A stretch of DNA of 64,000 bases from an uncultured Gemmata sp. (lineage in GTDB: Bacteria > Planctomycetota > Planctomycetia > Gemmatales > Gemmataceae): assembly GCA_937924775.1 (NCBI GenBank), contig CALDUT010000010.1:434001-498000 (forward strand), in the 5' to 3' direction. Shown here piece after piece: positions 45,569-55,439 of the stretch. The translations under genes were made by a program, and so were the position numbers. How positions within the stretch are numbered: position 1 is the first letter of the stretch; every line of letters begins with the position of its first letter. The notes under the pieces were generated by a model. The model did no database searches and was not told where the DNA came from. It saw only the letters and a program-made list of their open reading frames with translations.

Positions 45569-46327
45569 TTAGTAAGTCGCCCGCCCACCACTGATATCGA
45601 AACAAAAGCCGGTGGTGAAGCTACATTCGGAGCTGGCCAAAAAGTGGACCAGGGCTGCGACCTCCTCGGGTTTACCCGTTCTACCAAGAGGAATTTTCGA
45701 GAGCATCATGTTGATTTGTGCCTGGTCGAGTTGATCGAGAATCGGCGTTTGGATCACCGCCGGCGAAACACTGTTCACACAAATATCGCCTTTACCCACC
45801 AATTCTTTGGATAGCGATTTCGTTAAGGCGATCACCGCAGCTTTACTGGCCGAGTACGGGGCCATCTTCGGGTTGCCCTCTTTGCCGGCAATGCTGGCGA
45901 TGTTCACAATGCGGCCATATTTGCGTTCAATCATCGACGGCAACACGGCCTTACAACAGAGGACCACACCAATGACATTGATATTGAACACATATTCCCA
46001 ATCTTCACGAACGCTTTCCCACACGGGTACGTCGCGGCCCTTGCGGCTAGCGACGCCGGCGTTATTCACGAGAATGTCGACAGGACCCGCCTGGGCGACG
46101 ATCTCGCGGAAAACCCGGTCTAGATCGCTTTCTCTGGTTAGGTCACCAACCAGCGGCACCCCAGCGATGTCGCGGGCCACACGGTGGGCGTTCTCCCCAT
46201 TGATGTCGAAGACGCCCACCTTGGCTCCCGCGGCAGCCAAACGTCGGCAGATGGCCTCGCCGATACCTTGCCCACCCCCAGTGATGACCGCGACTTTCCC
46301 ATCAAGCCGAAAGAAGTTTGTTGTCAC
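45569..46327 (-). CDS. Short-chain dehydrogenase/reductase, FabG-like
   Basis: A 252-residue NAD(P)-dependent oxidoreductase of the SDR family. Motifs: TGGGQGIG (cofactor loop), VDILVNNAG, the active-site SIAG plus YSASK, and SPAVIQTP after it. The C-terminal GFCFDISGG is the typical classical-SDR end. FabG-like 3-oxoacyl-ACP reduction or a sugar/alcohol dehydrogenase role are both possible. GTG at 46327 is preceded by GAGGTG; a longer ATG at 46426 adds 33 residues with no homology. It is divergent from the NYN gene, separated by about 150 bases. Confidence 0.88.
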   Translation of the reverse strand: MTTNFFRLDGKVAVITGGGQGIGEAICRRLAAAGAKVGVFDINGENAHRVARDIAGVPLVGDLTRESDLDRVFREIVAQAGPVDILVNNAGVASRKGRDVPVWESVREDWEYVFNINVIGVVLCCKAVLPSMIERKYGRIVNIASIAGKEGNPKMAPYSASKAAVIALTKSLSKELVGKGDICVNSVSPAVIQTPILDQLDQAQINMMLSKIPLGRTGKPEEVAALVHFLASSECSFTTGFCFDISGGRATY

Positions 46328-46476
46328 GTTGCACCTCGATTGGAACAGAAAAATTCCACAATGTGGATTCGTTGTAGTTTTTGCGGCCGACCTTGGCCTT
46401 CCCCTGCTTGGGAAGGTTTCGCACAATAGGTGTGGTGTCGATTGGCCATCCGTTGAGCCGCTAGAGTAGCTAAGGT

Positions 46477-47781
46477 ATGAAACCGCATCGTGCCAGCGAC
46501 GGAGAACGGTCGCTCGCCGTGTTCATCGACTTCGAGAATCTCGGTTTGGGCTTCAACAATCGTCGCGATCGTTTCGACATTAACAAAGTTCTGGAACGTC
46601 TGGTTGAGAAAGGCAAGATTGTTACCAAAAAAGCATACGCGGATTGGAGCCGGTTTGCCAGCTATACCACCGCGTTGCACGAGGCGGCGATTGATCTGAT
46701 CGAAATTCCCCGCCGGGGTGTCAGTGGCAAAAATTCCGCCGACATTCGCCTCGTGGTCGATGCCATCGACCTGGCTTACTCTAAGGACCACATCGACACC
46801 TTTGTGATTGTTTCTGGGGATAGCGACTTCTCGCCGTTGGTATCGAAATTGAAAGAGTTGGGCAAGCATGTGATCGGCGTCGGATTAGCCGACGCCACCT
46901 CGGACCTGTTGCGCGATAACTGCGACGAATTCATTTACTACGAAGACCTCGACCGGGCACCGATCATTCCCGTGGCCGTTAATGATTCCATACCCGAAAA
47001 GAAACGGAAGGTATTTGCTCTGCTGCTTGATTCTCTATTAGCCCTGCGTCGGGAAAATAAGGAAATCATCTATTCCTCGATGTTGAAAGACACTATCAAA
47101 CGCAAGAAACCCTCCTTCAACGAAGGTTACTATGGTTACCGAACTTTTAGTGAACTACTTGAGGATGCCCAACGCGAAGGCTTACTCGAATTGGAGAAAC
47201 ACAAAGCCAGCGGTATGTATATTGTGACGCGTTTTGGCCTGGAAATGCAGTCAGGCGTTACACCAGTTCCGGCGTCGCGCAATGGCGGCGACGCGAAGAA
47301 AACTGCCGAGCTACCCAAACCGGTGACCATCGCCGAAAAACGTCTCCTGGCTGGGCTGCCCCCCACGCCAACAAAGCCTGCCTCACTTCCAGAAGATACG
47401 GAAAAACCTAGCATAGACACCGATCGGCCACTGGGCCGAACTTTGGTAGAGGACTTTGAAGCTCTTGATGACGAAGACCCCGACGTTGTCCCCAGTTACG
47501 GTGCGACTAAACCAGAGCGGACCCCCAGCATAACGCAATCGTCCCCGGGTAGCCGCAGCACGCCAACATCCTCAGCTGAAGCCTCAAAGGCTAGCTCCAC
47601 TAAATCGAAACCTACCGCGAAGTCATCTACTGGCCGCGGTGGCCGCGGAAGTCGGCGCCGTTCGACGCCCGCGCCAGAGCCGGCAACGCCTGCCCCCTCC
47701 CCCCAGCCATCCCCGAATCTGCCTGCGATGAGGTCTTCCACCACCGAAGAAGACGACGACTTCGGGGCCGGCCTCGATTGA
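46477..47781 (+). CDS. NYN (PIN-like) nuclease with OST-HTH/LOTUS domain
   Basis: A 434-residue protein. Residues ~10-165 are a NYN domain, a metal-dependent RNase fold: AVFIDFENLGLGF, the NSADIRLVVDAIDLAY segment and VIVSGDSDFSPLVSKLKELG keep the acidic residues. Residues ~175-265 form a LOTUS/OST-HTH domain (LLLDSLLALRRENKEIIYSS, RTFSELLEDAQREGLL, GMYIVTRF), which binds RNA or protein partners. The last ~150 residues are low-complexity Ser/Pro/Thr/Lys. The pairing matches LabA-like/DUF88 proteins; in bacteria they act in RNA surveillance or conflict, and the specific RNA is unknown. ATG at 46477. Confidence 0.85.
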   Translation: MKPHRASDGERSLAVFIDFENLGLGFNNRRDRFDINKVLERLVEKGKIVTKKAYADWSRFASYTTALHEAAIDLIEIPRRGVSGKNSADIRLVVDAIDLAYSKDHIDTFVIVSGDSDFSPLVSKLKELGKHVIGVGLADATSDLLRDNCDEFIYYEDLDRAPIIPVAVNDSIPEKKRKVFALLLDSLLALRRENKEIIYSSMLKDTIKRKKPSFNEGYYGYRTFSELLEDAQREGLLELEKHKASGMYIVTRFGLEMQSGVTPVPASRNGGDAKKTAELPKPVTIAEKRLLAGLPPTPTKPASLPEDTEKPSIDTDRPLGRTLVEDFEALDDEDPDVVPSYGATKPERTPSITQSSPGSRSTPTSSAEASKASSTKSKPTAKSSTGRGGRGSRRRSTPAPEPATPAPSPQPSPNLPAMRSSTTEEDDDFGAGLD

Positions 47782-47871
47782 ACACCCGAAATTCCCCAAC
47801 TGGAAATGTCTATTCTAACCAGAACCAGTTATACTGATTTCGTACATTTTAGGTTTGGAGGCTTCCTACCG

Positions 47872-50448
47872 ATGATGCACCAGCACAGCACCTCAATGAT
47901 CGCAGCGATGGTTATTACCGCTGCTCTCACCGCCTTACCACTCTCCGCCCAACAACCAGCCAAACCTCTTCCCGAACCCCCTGCCACCGACCCCGCCACT
48001 ATGAAAGTGGCCAAAGGGTTCAAAGTGGAACTGCTTTACTCAGTTCCCAAGGATCAAATGGGCTCGTGGGTATGTATGTGTGTGGACCCCAAGGGTCGAT
48101 TGATTGTTTCTGATCAATATGGGCCGCTGTATCGGGTCAGTGTTCCGCCAGTGGGAACCAGGGGGGAGGTGAAGGTAGAGCGAATTCCCGCTCCGATTGG
48201 CTCTGCTCAGGGGCTACTGTGGGCATTTGACGCATTGTACGTGATGGTGAACAGTTCCGGCAAAGGCAAGAACAGCGCCTCAGGATTATACCGCGTCACC
48301 TCCTCGAAAAATGACGACACCTTGGATACTGTGGAACTCTTGCGGACCTTCGAAGGCGGCGGCGGCGAGCACGGGCCCCACGCATTATTACTGCACCCCG
48401 ATGGCAAGCGGATTACCGTGGTCTGCGGGAACCAAACCAAACTGACGAAATTCGATACTACACTGGTACCCCCTGTGTGGGGCGAGGACCATCTTTTGCC
48501 GCGACTGCCCGACGGCAACGGCTTCATGAAAGGTGTTCTCGGGCCTGGTGGGGCCATCTATAACGTTACGCCGGATGGTAAGACATGGGAACTCTTCAGT
48601 GTGGGTTTCCGCAATCAGTATGACGCTGCTTACAACCGTCAAGGAGATTTATTCACCTACGACGCCGATATGGAGTGGGATTTCAACACCCCCTGGTATC
48701 GACCGACGCGGGTATGCTTTGTTACACCAGGAAGTGAATTTGGCTGGCGCAACGGTGCTGGCAAGCGACCCGAGTATTACATCGACAACGTCCCGCCGGT
48801 TCTCAATGTCGGTCCTGGTTCACCGACTGGTGTCTGCTTTGGGTATGGAGCGAAATTCCCTGCAAAATATCAAGAAGCTTTCTATATTTGCGACTGGAGT
48901 TATGGCAAACTCTATGCAGTTCATCTGGCTCCTTACGGAAGCACATATAAAGGTGAATTAGAAGAATTCGTCACGGGTACTCCGCTTCCACTGACAGATA
49001 TCATCATCAATCCGCAGGACGGCGCAATGTATTTTACCATCGGTGGCCGGCGGACGAAAAGCGGTTTATATCGTGTGACCTATATCGGGAATGAATCCAC
49101 AGACCCCGCAAAGCCGGAACTGAAGAATCCCTTGCCGGCTGAAAAAAAGGCGTATGATTTGATCCGTGCTTTAGGGCAGAAAGACGGCCAACCAGATTAT
49201 GCGAAAATCCTCGAATGGCTCCCCAAAGCTGGACGTATGGGGGAAATGGAAGCCCGCCGTATATTGGAACTGCACCCCAACGGCTCGTGGCGGCAGATGG
49301 TCTTCACCCAAACCCATCCCACCACTGCGGCTCATGGGCTCCTGGCCTACATCCGTGTGAATACGCACTGCCCCGACCATAAGCCAAACGCTCCCAAGCC
49401 ATCCACGCAATTTGTAGGGGAGATCCTCGAAGCCCTAGCCCAGTTCGACTTTGCCAAACTCACAGATCAGCAAAAGTTGGATATCATTCGCGTATACCAT
49501 GTTCTTTTCAACCGCTGCGGTGCGCCGACCAAAGAACAACGTTCCGCGTGGCTAGAGAAATTCCGGCCCCATTTCCCGGATCGCAACCGCTTTGTGAATG
49601 GTGAGCTTTTGCAAGTTTTCGTCTACCTGCAAGACGAAACCATTGCTCCCAAAGCGATGCAATTGCTTCGCGAAGCACCAACGCAAGAAGAACAATTGGA
49701 ATATGTTCGTGCGCTACGTATGCTCCAAGTGGGTTGGACACCCGAACTACGCAAAGAATACTTCACATGGTTTGTCAAAGCGGCCAATTACAAAGGTGGC
49801 AGTAGTTTTCAAGGCTTTGTACGCTTAATCAAGACTGATGCCGTAGCTACTCTCAGCGAAGAGGAAAAGGCTGCTCTCAAGGACATCATCAATGCCAATC
49901 CCGCGACGGTGAAATTGTCCGATGAACCGACGCGACCTTTCATCAAAGCTTACAAGATGGAGGATTTGGTCCCGGTATTAGAGAAAGGTTTGCAATCGGG
50001 ACGCGATTTCGACCGCGGGCGAAAAATCTTTGCGGCGGCGAAATGCTTCGCGTGTCACCGTTATGACAATGAGGGTGGTAGCAACGGTCCTGACCTGACC
50101 GGAGTGGCCGGCCGCTTCAGCCCACGCGACCTGCTCGAGTCGATCATTGATCCTAGTAAAGAAGTCAGTGATCAATACGCCGCTGTCGAGATTCGCACGG
50201 TGGATGAACGTGTCATTACAGGACGCATCGTGAATCTCAACACAGACGATATCATGGTGAATACAGATATGCTCAATCCCGGTGGAACGGTGCGTGTGAA
50301 TCGTAAGCAGATCGAATCGATTCGCCCTTCAAAGATTTCGATGATGCCCGCCGGATTGTTAGACACCTTCAAGGAAGAAGAAATTCTCGACCTCTTAGCT
50401 TACATGCTGTCACGTGGTGACCGTAATCATGTAATGTTCAAGAAGTGA
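47872..50448 (+). CDS. Large PVC-type heme-binding (TIGR02603) protein with propeller
   Basis: An ~858-residue exported protein. A signal peptide (LTALPLSAQQ) precedes a propeller of sugar-dehydrogenase type (residues ~40-390; WAFDALYVMVNSSGKG, EHGPHALLLHPDGKRITVVC, GDLFTYDADMEWDFNTPWYR). A helical HEAT-like region follows, and a C-terminal cytochrome-c module with KCFACH (CxxCH) and NGPDLTGVAGRFSPRDLLES, IIDPSKEVSDQY - the TIGR02603 signature. Such PVC proteins are thought to oxidise sugar-like substrates and pass electrons to heme. ATG at 47872 begins the signal and has GGAGG ten bases upstream. It has no partner on its strand. Confidence 0.83.
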   Translation: MMHQHSTSMIAAMVITAALTALPLSAQQPAKPLPEPPATDPATMKVAKGFKVELLYSVPKDQMGSWVCMCVDPKGRLIVSDQYGPLYRVSVPPVGTRGEVKVERIPAPIGSAQGLLWAFDALYVMVNSSGKGKNSASGLYRVTSSKNDDTLDTVELLRTFEGGGGEHGPHALLLHPDGKRITVVCGNQTKLTKFDTTLVPPVWGEDHLLPRLPDGNGFMKGVLGPGGAIYNVTPDGKTWELFSVGFRNQYDAAYNRQGDLFTYDADMEWDFNTPWYRPTRVCFVTPGSEFGWRNGAGKRPEYYIDNVPPVLNVGPGSPTGVCFGYGAKFPAKYQEAFYICDWSYGKLYAVHLAPYGSTYKGELEEFVTGTPLPLTDIIINPQDGAMYFTIGGRRTKSGLYRVTYIGNESTDPAKPELKNPLPAEKKAYDLIRALGQKDGQPDYAKILEWLPKAGRMGEMEARRILELHPNGSWRQMVFTQTHPTTAAHGLLAYIRVNTHCPDHKPNAPKPSTQFVGEILEALAQFDFAKLTDQQKLDIIRVYHVLFNRCGAPTKEQRSAWLEKFRPHFPDRNRFVNGELLQVFVYLQDETIAPKAMQLLREAPTQEEQLEYVRALRMLQVGWTPELRKEYFTWFVKAANYKGGSSFQGFVRLIKTDAVATLSEEEKAALKDIINANPATVKLSDEPTRPFIKAYKMEDLVPVLEKGLQSGRDFDRGRKIFAAAKCFACHRYDNEGGSNGPDLTGVAGRFSPRDLLESIIDPSKEVSDQYAAVEIRTVDERVITGRIVNLNTDDIMVNTDMLNPGGTVRVNRKQIESIRPSKISMMPAGLLDTFKEEEILDLLAYMLSRGDRNHVMFKK

Positions 50449-50561
50449 TCAGATCAGTTAGTGTTGGGGTGATTATGGGTCTCATCTGAAAGGGGAGATA
50501 TCGCTCAAACTTAACGATATCTCCCCGTGAGATCGCAATTACTTCTCAAAGTTCATGACCA

Positions 50562-51814
50562 TCAATCCTGAAGAACTTCCCAAATATAATTACCTACCCA
50601 AATCACAATCCAAATCAGTGGAATGCTGATAAAGTAGGCTATATTTAGCAAGAAACTGAAGTTTTCTAGTGTAGCCGCGAGGGTTTTCCAAAATCCCTCC
50701 GGGTTGGTTAACACCAGTCCGATCCCCGCTAAGCCTTTAATCGTCAAAGCCGCTCCCAATGTGGCTGCAAGTGTCCATTGTCGACCGGCCGAGGGTCTTA
50801 TGAGCAAGAACAGCTCACCCTGCTGAAGGCCGTCTGAGGTAACCATTGCATAGTGCAAGACGCTGGTCGTTGACCATGTGGAATTGCTGACTAACTGCAA
50901 TTGAAATTCCCACGCCCCTTCGCGAACTGGTAAGGACTCGACCTCTGCGACACCGTGATGCGACAATAAATGAACATCCTCGACGTGTGGGTGCCGCGGG
51001 CGAATCACTAAGCGGTACTTTTGCCGAGCCTTGAGAACATAAGCTCCGTGCTGCAACGGAACTACTGCGGCTTCCTCACTGATGGAACGTAGTTCAATAT
51101 CCGCGTCGCTCAACTTTCGCGGTTCTAGGAAGCGATAGGTTGTCATGGCGGTTGCTGTTTGCACCGCTTGTACGGGACGTGTCCATGTCACAGGACTAGT
51201 GACTTGCCCGTCGTTAGTGCCTTCAGCAGTCAAAGCCAATTGGTCTGCATCCACAACGGCTGTGAAGTGGAGGTCATCCCCCGGCTTGAACTCTGCACGG
51301 TATTGCTCTGCATATCCAGCTCGGATTTTGTCCTGAGGACTAAGCTGCAAGCGGAGATTCGCCAGCTGGTTAGTACCAATATGTTCCACGCGAACATCAG
51401 CCTTAGTGCCAACGTGCTCGTAAGTGCAGTTGGGTTCGACCGTCACCCGCAGTTCCCGAAGAAAGGAAGGTACTACTGTGAGGTCAGGTGTCGGCAGGTT
51501 GATGATGCGGTCATAGGATCACGACCGGCATTCAAGACAAGATAGGGCGATGGAAAGGTTCCTTCCTGGAGGCACTGAAGGATCACCTCACAGTGGTATA
51601 CCTCGCCTGGGCCAAGGACGATATCCCGCTCGAATGACTCGGCTTCGAGTTGAGCTACTTGATGATTGCGCGATTCGAAAGACCACAACTTCGTAGGCCG
51701 TCCATAAGACGCATTCCGAATAGTGATGCGAACGGGAAATCGCTCGCCAACAGACACTCGATCCGGGAGGTTCTCAATGTAGATACTGATTGTTTCGTCG
51801 TACACGACATTCAA
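50562..51814 (-). pseudogene. Exported beta-sandwich and membrane protein, frameshifted
   Basis: One reading frame (start ATG 51814) gives ISIYIENLPDRVSVGERF and PVRITIRNASYGRPT, a CARDB/adhesin-like beta sandwich, up to YLVLNAGRDP. The frame then shifts at 51511-51520 (one base apparently missing), and the next frame continues YDRIINLPTPDLTVVP, VTVEPNCTYEHVGTKADV, HIGTNQLANLRLQLSPQDK and on to two TM helices near the C-terminus (ENFSFLLNIAYFISIPLIW, IVIWVGNYIWEVL). The joined product is about 417 residues. I do not recognise a named family. It starts 16 bases after the ATPase relic on the same strand, so they formed one operon. Confidence 0.65.
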
Positions 51815-51830
51815 ACTTTTTTCTTAACGA

Positions 51831-53781
51831 CTAGATCAAGGAATTATTCAGTACCTTTTCATCTGTAGATTTTCCTTGGATACGCGAAGCTACATGCTGC
51901 AGAATTTCGCCAATGTATAATCCCTCGATCTGCTGCTGGATGATACGCCATGCTTCGGTCTGATGGCCTTGAGCCAGGTCGTGCAGCCTATTCTCCTGCA
52001 GGTGATTGATGGCGCGAAGACGAATTTCCATCTCAGATGTCAACCACCGAGAAAACATTTGTTCGGGGCGTGGCAATCGACTGATTTCTATTTCCATTGG
52101 GCGCAATATCCACGCGAAGTTGCAATCCAAGTGCTTACCGCGAAGGAGTTCATCGAGTGTGTTGAGACCTTCACTATAGCGACGACCTAAACACATCAGG
52201 AAAACGCGGACCCAGCGGTTCTGAGTATCATGGACCGTTTCAAACGTTAGCCGAATGGTTTCTTTTGATTGTTCTTCCAGTTCCCTCAAACGGAGGCCGT
52301 AAGCTTTTTCCAGATCATTGCGAATTTGCTGAAATAATTGCCTGATGGTTTTGATGTGATTCGCGGTGTAGTGCCATTCCGATTGATTTTGGGCACATTG
52401 GGCTTCTTCCGCACAAACAAATTCAAAGTCGTAGTTGGGCTCAATGACCAATTGTTGCAGTCTGTCTTTGAAGGCATGATCCAGTTTTTCGAGAACCTCG
52501 CGAATGGAGGCGTTTCCCGCAACTTGGACTATCGATTGCGTATCGAGTGGCAAGTATTGCTCGGCCATGGACAACTGTAAGTAGCGGGATTGTAAATCGG
52601 TATCGTCGGCTAACCAATGCGTGAGCCGAGCCCGGTGGAGTTCACGAATTTGCTCCGGTTCGGGTTGCATGAGAATAAACCGTTCATCGTGTCAGATCCG
52701 GTCGCGGAACTGCCGCTCCATTCGGTTGTGCAGTTCTTGCCGCAGATGCAATGTCATCGTGAAGATGATAAGGAGGTTGGGTAGCGAGTTATAAAATTCA
52801 CTCAGATAAGCGAAGAAGCGGTTCCAATCTTCAATAGTGTCGAACAACTCGTTACGACCTTCTGCTTGGTCGAAAACCAGGAGGAATAACCGCGGTTCAT
52901 ACCGGTCCCCATCGGTGGACAACTGCGTAGAGATTTCGGGGCTAAAAAGGTGCAACAGAAGTTTGATCGCATCGGCTATCTCATAGCGGCGGTCCAAATT
53001 TTCATCTACGCCTAAGCGACGAAGCCAATAACCATCGTCCGGACGGCGACGGAACCAGTGAATCACCCGTTCGCGAACACTCAGCCCCGTCAGGTTGCGA
53101 TCTGGGAATAGATAACTGAGCAGCACGCACAGAGCGTAGCGGTGAACGGGGTTGCTCGATTCGGCCAAGAAACGAACGGCCACTTCTTCCGCAAATGTGT
53201 TGAAGTCTAAGTAGTTGAAAACTTTGGGATCACGAGTCTGGGTCAACCGTTGAATCGTCTCATGTTTGGCCAGCCGGTTGCCCAATAACCACCGGAAGTG
53301 CCGGCGTTTGGCACAGCAGCGGTGGAGGGCCCGTTTGTTCGTCAGCAGCTGGTTGAGAGCGCGAAATCCAATAGCCCGAACATGCTCCTGGAGCAGATGG
53401 TCCTCCGTCGGCGCAGGACGTGTTAACGCCATAATCATCCAATCTAACACACATGGAAAGAATTCATTGATCGTCCAGCTGTTAGAAATAGAAACAAAAA
53501 CATATTGGTTTTCTTTTACGATCTCAGGACGCGCAAAATAGCGGAGGAGAATGGGGTTTACCCGCACCGGCACGCCCGGCTAGCAGCACAATCTGTGACC
53601 GCCGGTGCTGCTGAACCGCGTGGATTTGGTCGAGGATGCTCTGTCGAACTGATACATGGATATCGCCCACATCGACCCATGTTGTATCTTCGCGATAGGT
53701 AGCCACACGTTCGCTGAAGGGCGAGAGATTCTCGCCCCCGGCCGTAACATGCGGAGTTTGAACTCGCGCAACAAATCCCAT
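51831..53781 (-). pseudogene. P-loop ATPase (STAND/AAA-like), frameshift plus in-frame stop
   Basis: The pieces join to a ~650-residue ATPase. The 5' part has a start-like ATG 53781, VATYREDTTWVDVGDIHV, then SQIVLLAGRAGAGK, a Walker A box; the next residue is Pro where Thr/Ser should be. At 53549-53556 the frame changes, and HLLRYFARPEIVKENQYVF continues it. The middle carries a Walker-B-like LFLLVFDQAEG. At 52692-52694 TGA interrupts a stretch that otherwise reads FRDRI-HDERFILMQPEPEQI in the same frame, so CGA(Arg) seems to have become TGA. The rest (HRARLTHWLADDTDLQSRY and on) is helical. Whether a second start at 52670 is used is unknown. Confidence 0.7.
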
Positions 53782-53819
53782 TGTTGCAATGGTTGACTCA
53801 CTGCGGACTCAAGGGACAT

Positions 53820-54068
53820 AACTATCTTCAGATGACATAATAGAATAACTGATTGTTCCGGCGGATCGCCAACTCTGGTTCTTTCGCGCGTTGGACTTCA
53901 TTGAAATCGTGCAATTCAACAATGCGGTGGTGGCGGGATGGGAGTTGGTCCCGTCCCCACTGCGGGCCGCATCCCGCTAGATTCCGACGGAGGTGTTGTC
54001 GTTGGGGGCGCTGGGATTGCGACGGTAGGTTTCGCAGTATCCGCCGGAATTCTCCGTTCAGTCGAGAC
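53820..54068. other. Gene-free stretch with coding-like scraps
   Basis: About 250 bases. On the minus strand one frame gives YCETYRRNPSAPNDNTSVGI and a stop (53979), another gives HRIVELHDFNEVQRAKEPEL and a stop (53836). Neither has a start. They look like 3' ends of lost genes, but short frames of this kind can arise by chance. Confidence 0.3.
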
Positions 54069-54663
54069 TCATAGGCCCGTCAGAGCTGCGTGAAGGCGAT
54101 CGAGCAATTCTTTGACACTGACTGTGGGAATTTTCGTCAGCAGCTTTTGCTGCTGCGGTGACTAACTTACCAAACTCCGTTTTTCCGGGAGCAACTTCCA
54201 AGGGATGGGGCGGAATGGGCTTTTGGCGACCATAGGGAGCCGATTTCTGAGGCCCTTGCGGGTGCAGTCCACCCTCGGCAATCAGCTTGTGGACTTCCGC
54301 TTCAACAAATTTCTTCTCGGCTGCGGTTTCACTGACCGCGAGTTTGACCAATTGTGCGAGCGTTTTTGGAGGCTTCGCGGCCTGGAGCAAGGCGGCACGG
54401 ACCTTCTCCAGATCATTGCGAAGGGGTGGTCGGTCCTGACCGTAATGGGGCGATTTCCCCGCCGTGTGCGCGTGCAACTCCTCGGCAGCGATCATCTGCT
54501 CCACCAATTGCTCCGCGGCTTTGGCATGGGGTTTGATCGTCGCGGATTTGGCGGCTTTTTTCAAATTCGCGACAGTCTGAGGAGTGGCCGCCGCCTGAAG
54601 AATCGCCGCCCGTACAGCATCCAGGTTCCTTGGCTCTGCGGGTGAGGAGACTCTCCGCTTCAT
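54069..54663 (-). pseudogene. Tandem-repeat winged-helix-like protein, frameshifted near the end
   Basis: The ATG at 54663 has GGAG seven bases upstream. Two ~70-residue repeats follow: NLDAVRAAILQAAATPQTV with IKPHAKAAEQLVEQMIAAEE and SPHYGQDRP, then DLEKVRAALLQAAKPPKTL with EKKFVEAEVHKLIAEGGL and SAPYGRQKP. They look like winged-helix units with a basic wing. After FGKLVT the frame changes near 54150-54165, and the other frame reads KLLTKIPTVSVKELLDRLHA and ends at the TGA 54069. So it is a decaying or error-bearing gene. I do not know its function. Confidence 0.6.
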
Positions 54664-54684
54664 GAGAAAACTCCGACCGTACAA

Positions 54685-55099
54685 TCAAGGCGTCTTCACG
54701 GGAAAAAAACCATACCGGTCCAAGACGCATCGACCATGTTCATACTCTTATAATTGAGTACACAGTAGCAGTCGCTAATTATGAAGAATCCCAGCGATTG
54801 GCTTGAGGTGATTGATACACTCTGGACAAGCCTTCTGGTAAGCATGATCCGCCGTCGGTGCAACGCTATAGCGACCGGGGCCTCAGATCCGTGACACGGC
54901 TAACCGCGACGCTACGCCCGGACCCGGCTATATGACCTAAGCGTGTTGATCAACAAGCAACCGATAGAAATGCACTCAGCCACTGATTCTGTAACACTTC
55001 GGATGACTAGGCCCGCCTCAACTGGCCCGTTTTGGGAGCAGCAACGGGAGTAGCAACCGGGGGTGATTCTGGAGTGCGTTTGACGATCATCGAGGAAAT
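54685..55099. other. Intergenic stretch in the decayed island
   Basis: About 415 bases without a credible gene or element. The composition changes irregularly and no ribosome site, tRNA or repeat is visible. Confidence 0.3.
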
Positions 55100-55377
55100 G
55101 ACCTCAAGGACTTGTGCCGACCCAAAAAGTTCCAGCCCCTGTCAGAGCTGAGGGCTGAGGAGGATCGAGGAGTCAGTAGTACGATTGCAGCGAAGGCGGG
55201 ATTCGAACTACCCCCGAAAGCCCCGCGAATTCTGCGCTTCTCGAAAATCGCGCTGCAAAATGCGCTGCACTCGCCGCGACCGACCTCGAATTGCTGCAGG
55301 TTGTACAATCCTGGCCCGACCTGCCGGAGCCGATCAAAATGGCCGTTCTTGCCCTGGTGCGGTCGCGTCTCGCGTAG
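55100..55377 (+). pseudogene. Probable tail of a Gemmata-type integrase
   Basis: The frame ending with TAG at 55375-55377 reads ESPANSALLENRAAKCAALA, ATDLELLQVVQSWPDLPEPI and KMAVLALVRSRLA. The run 'DL..(L/V)V..WP.LPE.I...(I/V)LALVR' is what I know from the C-terminus of tyrosine integrases of Gemmata-like planctomycetes. A second frame upstream gives KDLCRPKKFQPLSELRAEED, then AKAGFELPP. No catalytic R...HxxR...Y part is present, so it is only the end of such a gene. The link is by memory of the family, so moderate. Confidence 0.4.
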
Positions 55378-55439
55378 TGTCGCATGGTTCCTTCCCGGCG
55401 ATGGTCCGAGCGTGATGGCCGGGGAACACGCCGCAATGG

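Noticed and set aside
55197-55211. GGGATTCGAAC, resembling a tRNA T-arm on the minus strand
   Set aside because: No acceptor, anticodon or D arm can be built around it; it is inside the integrase-like tail.
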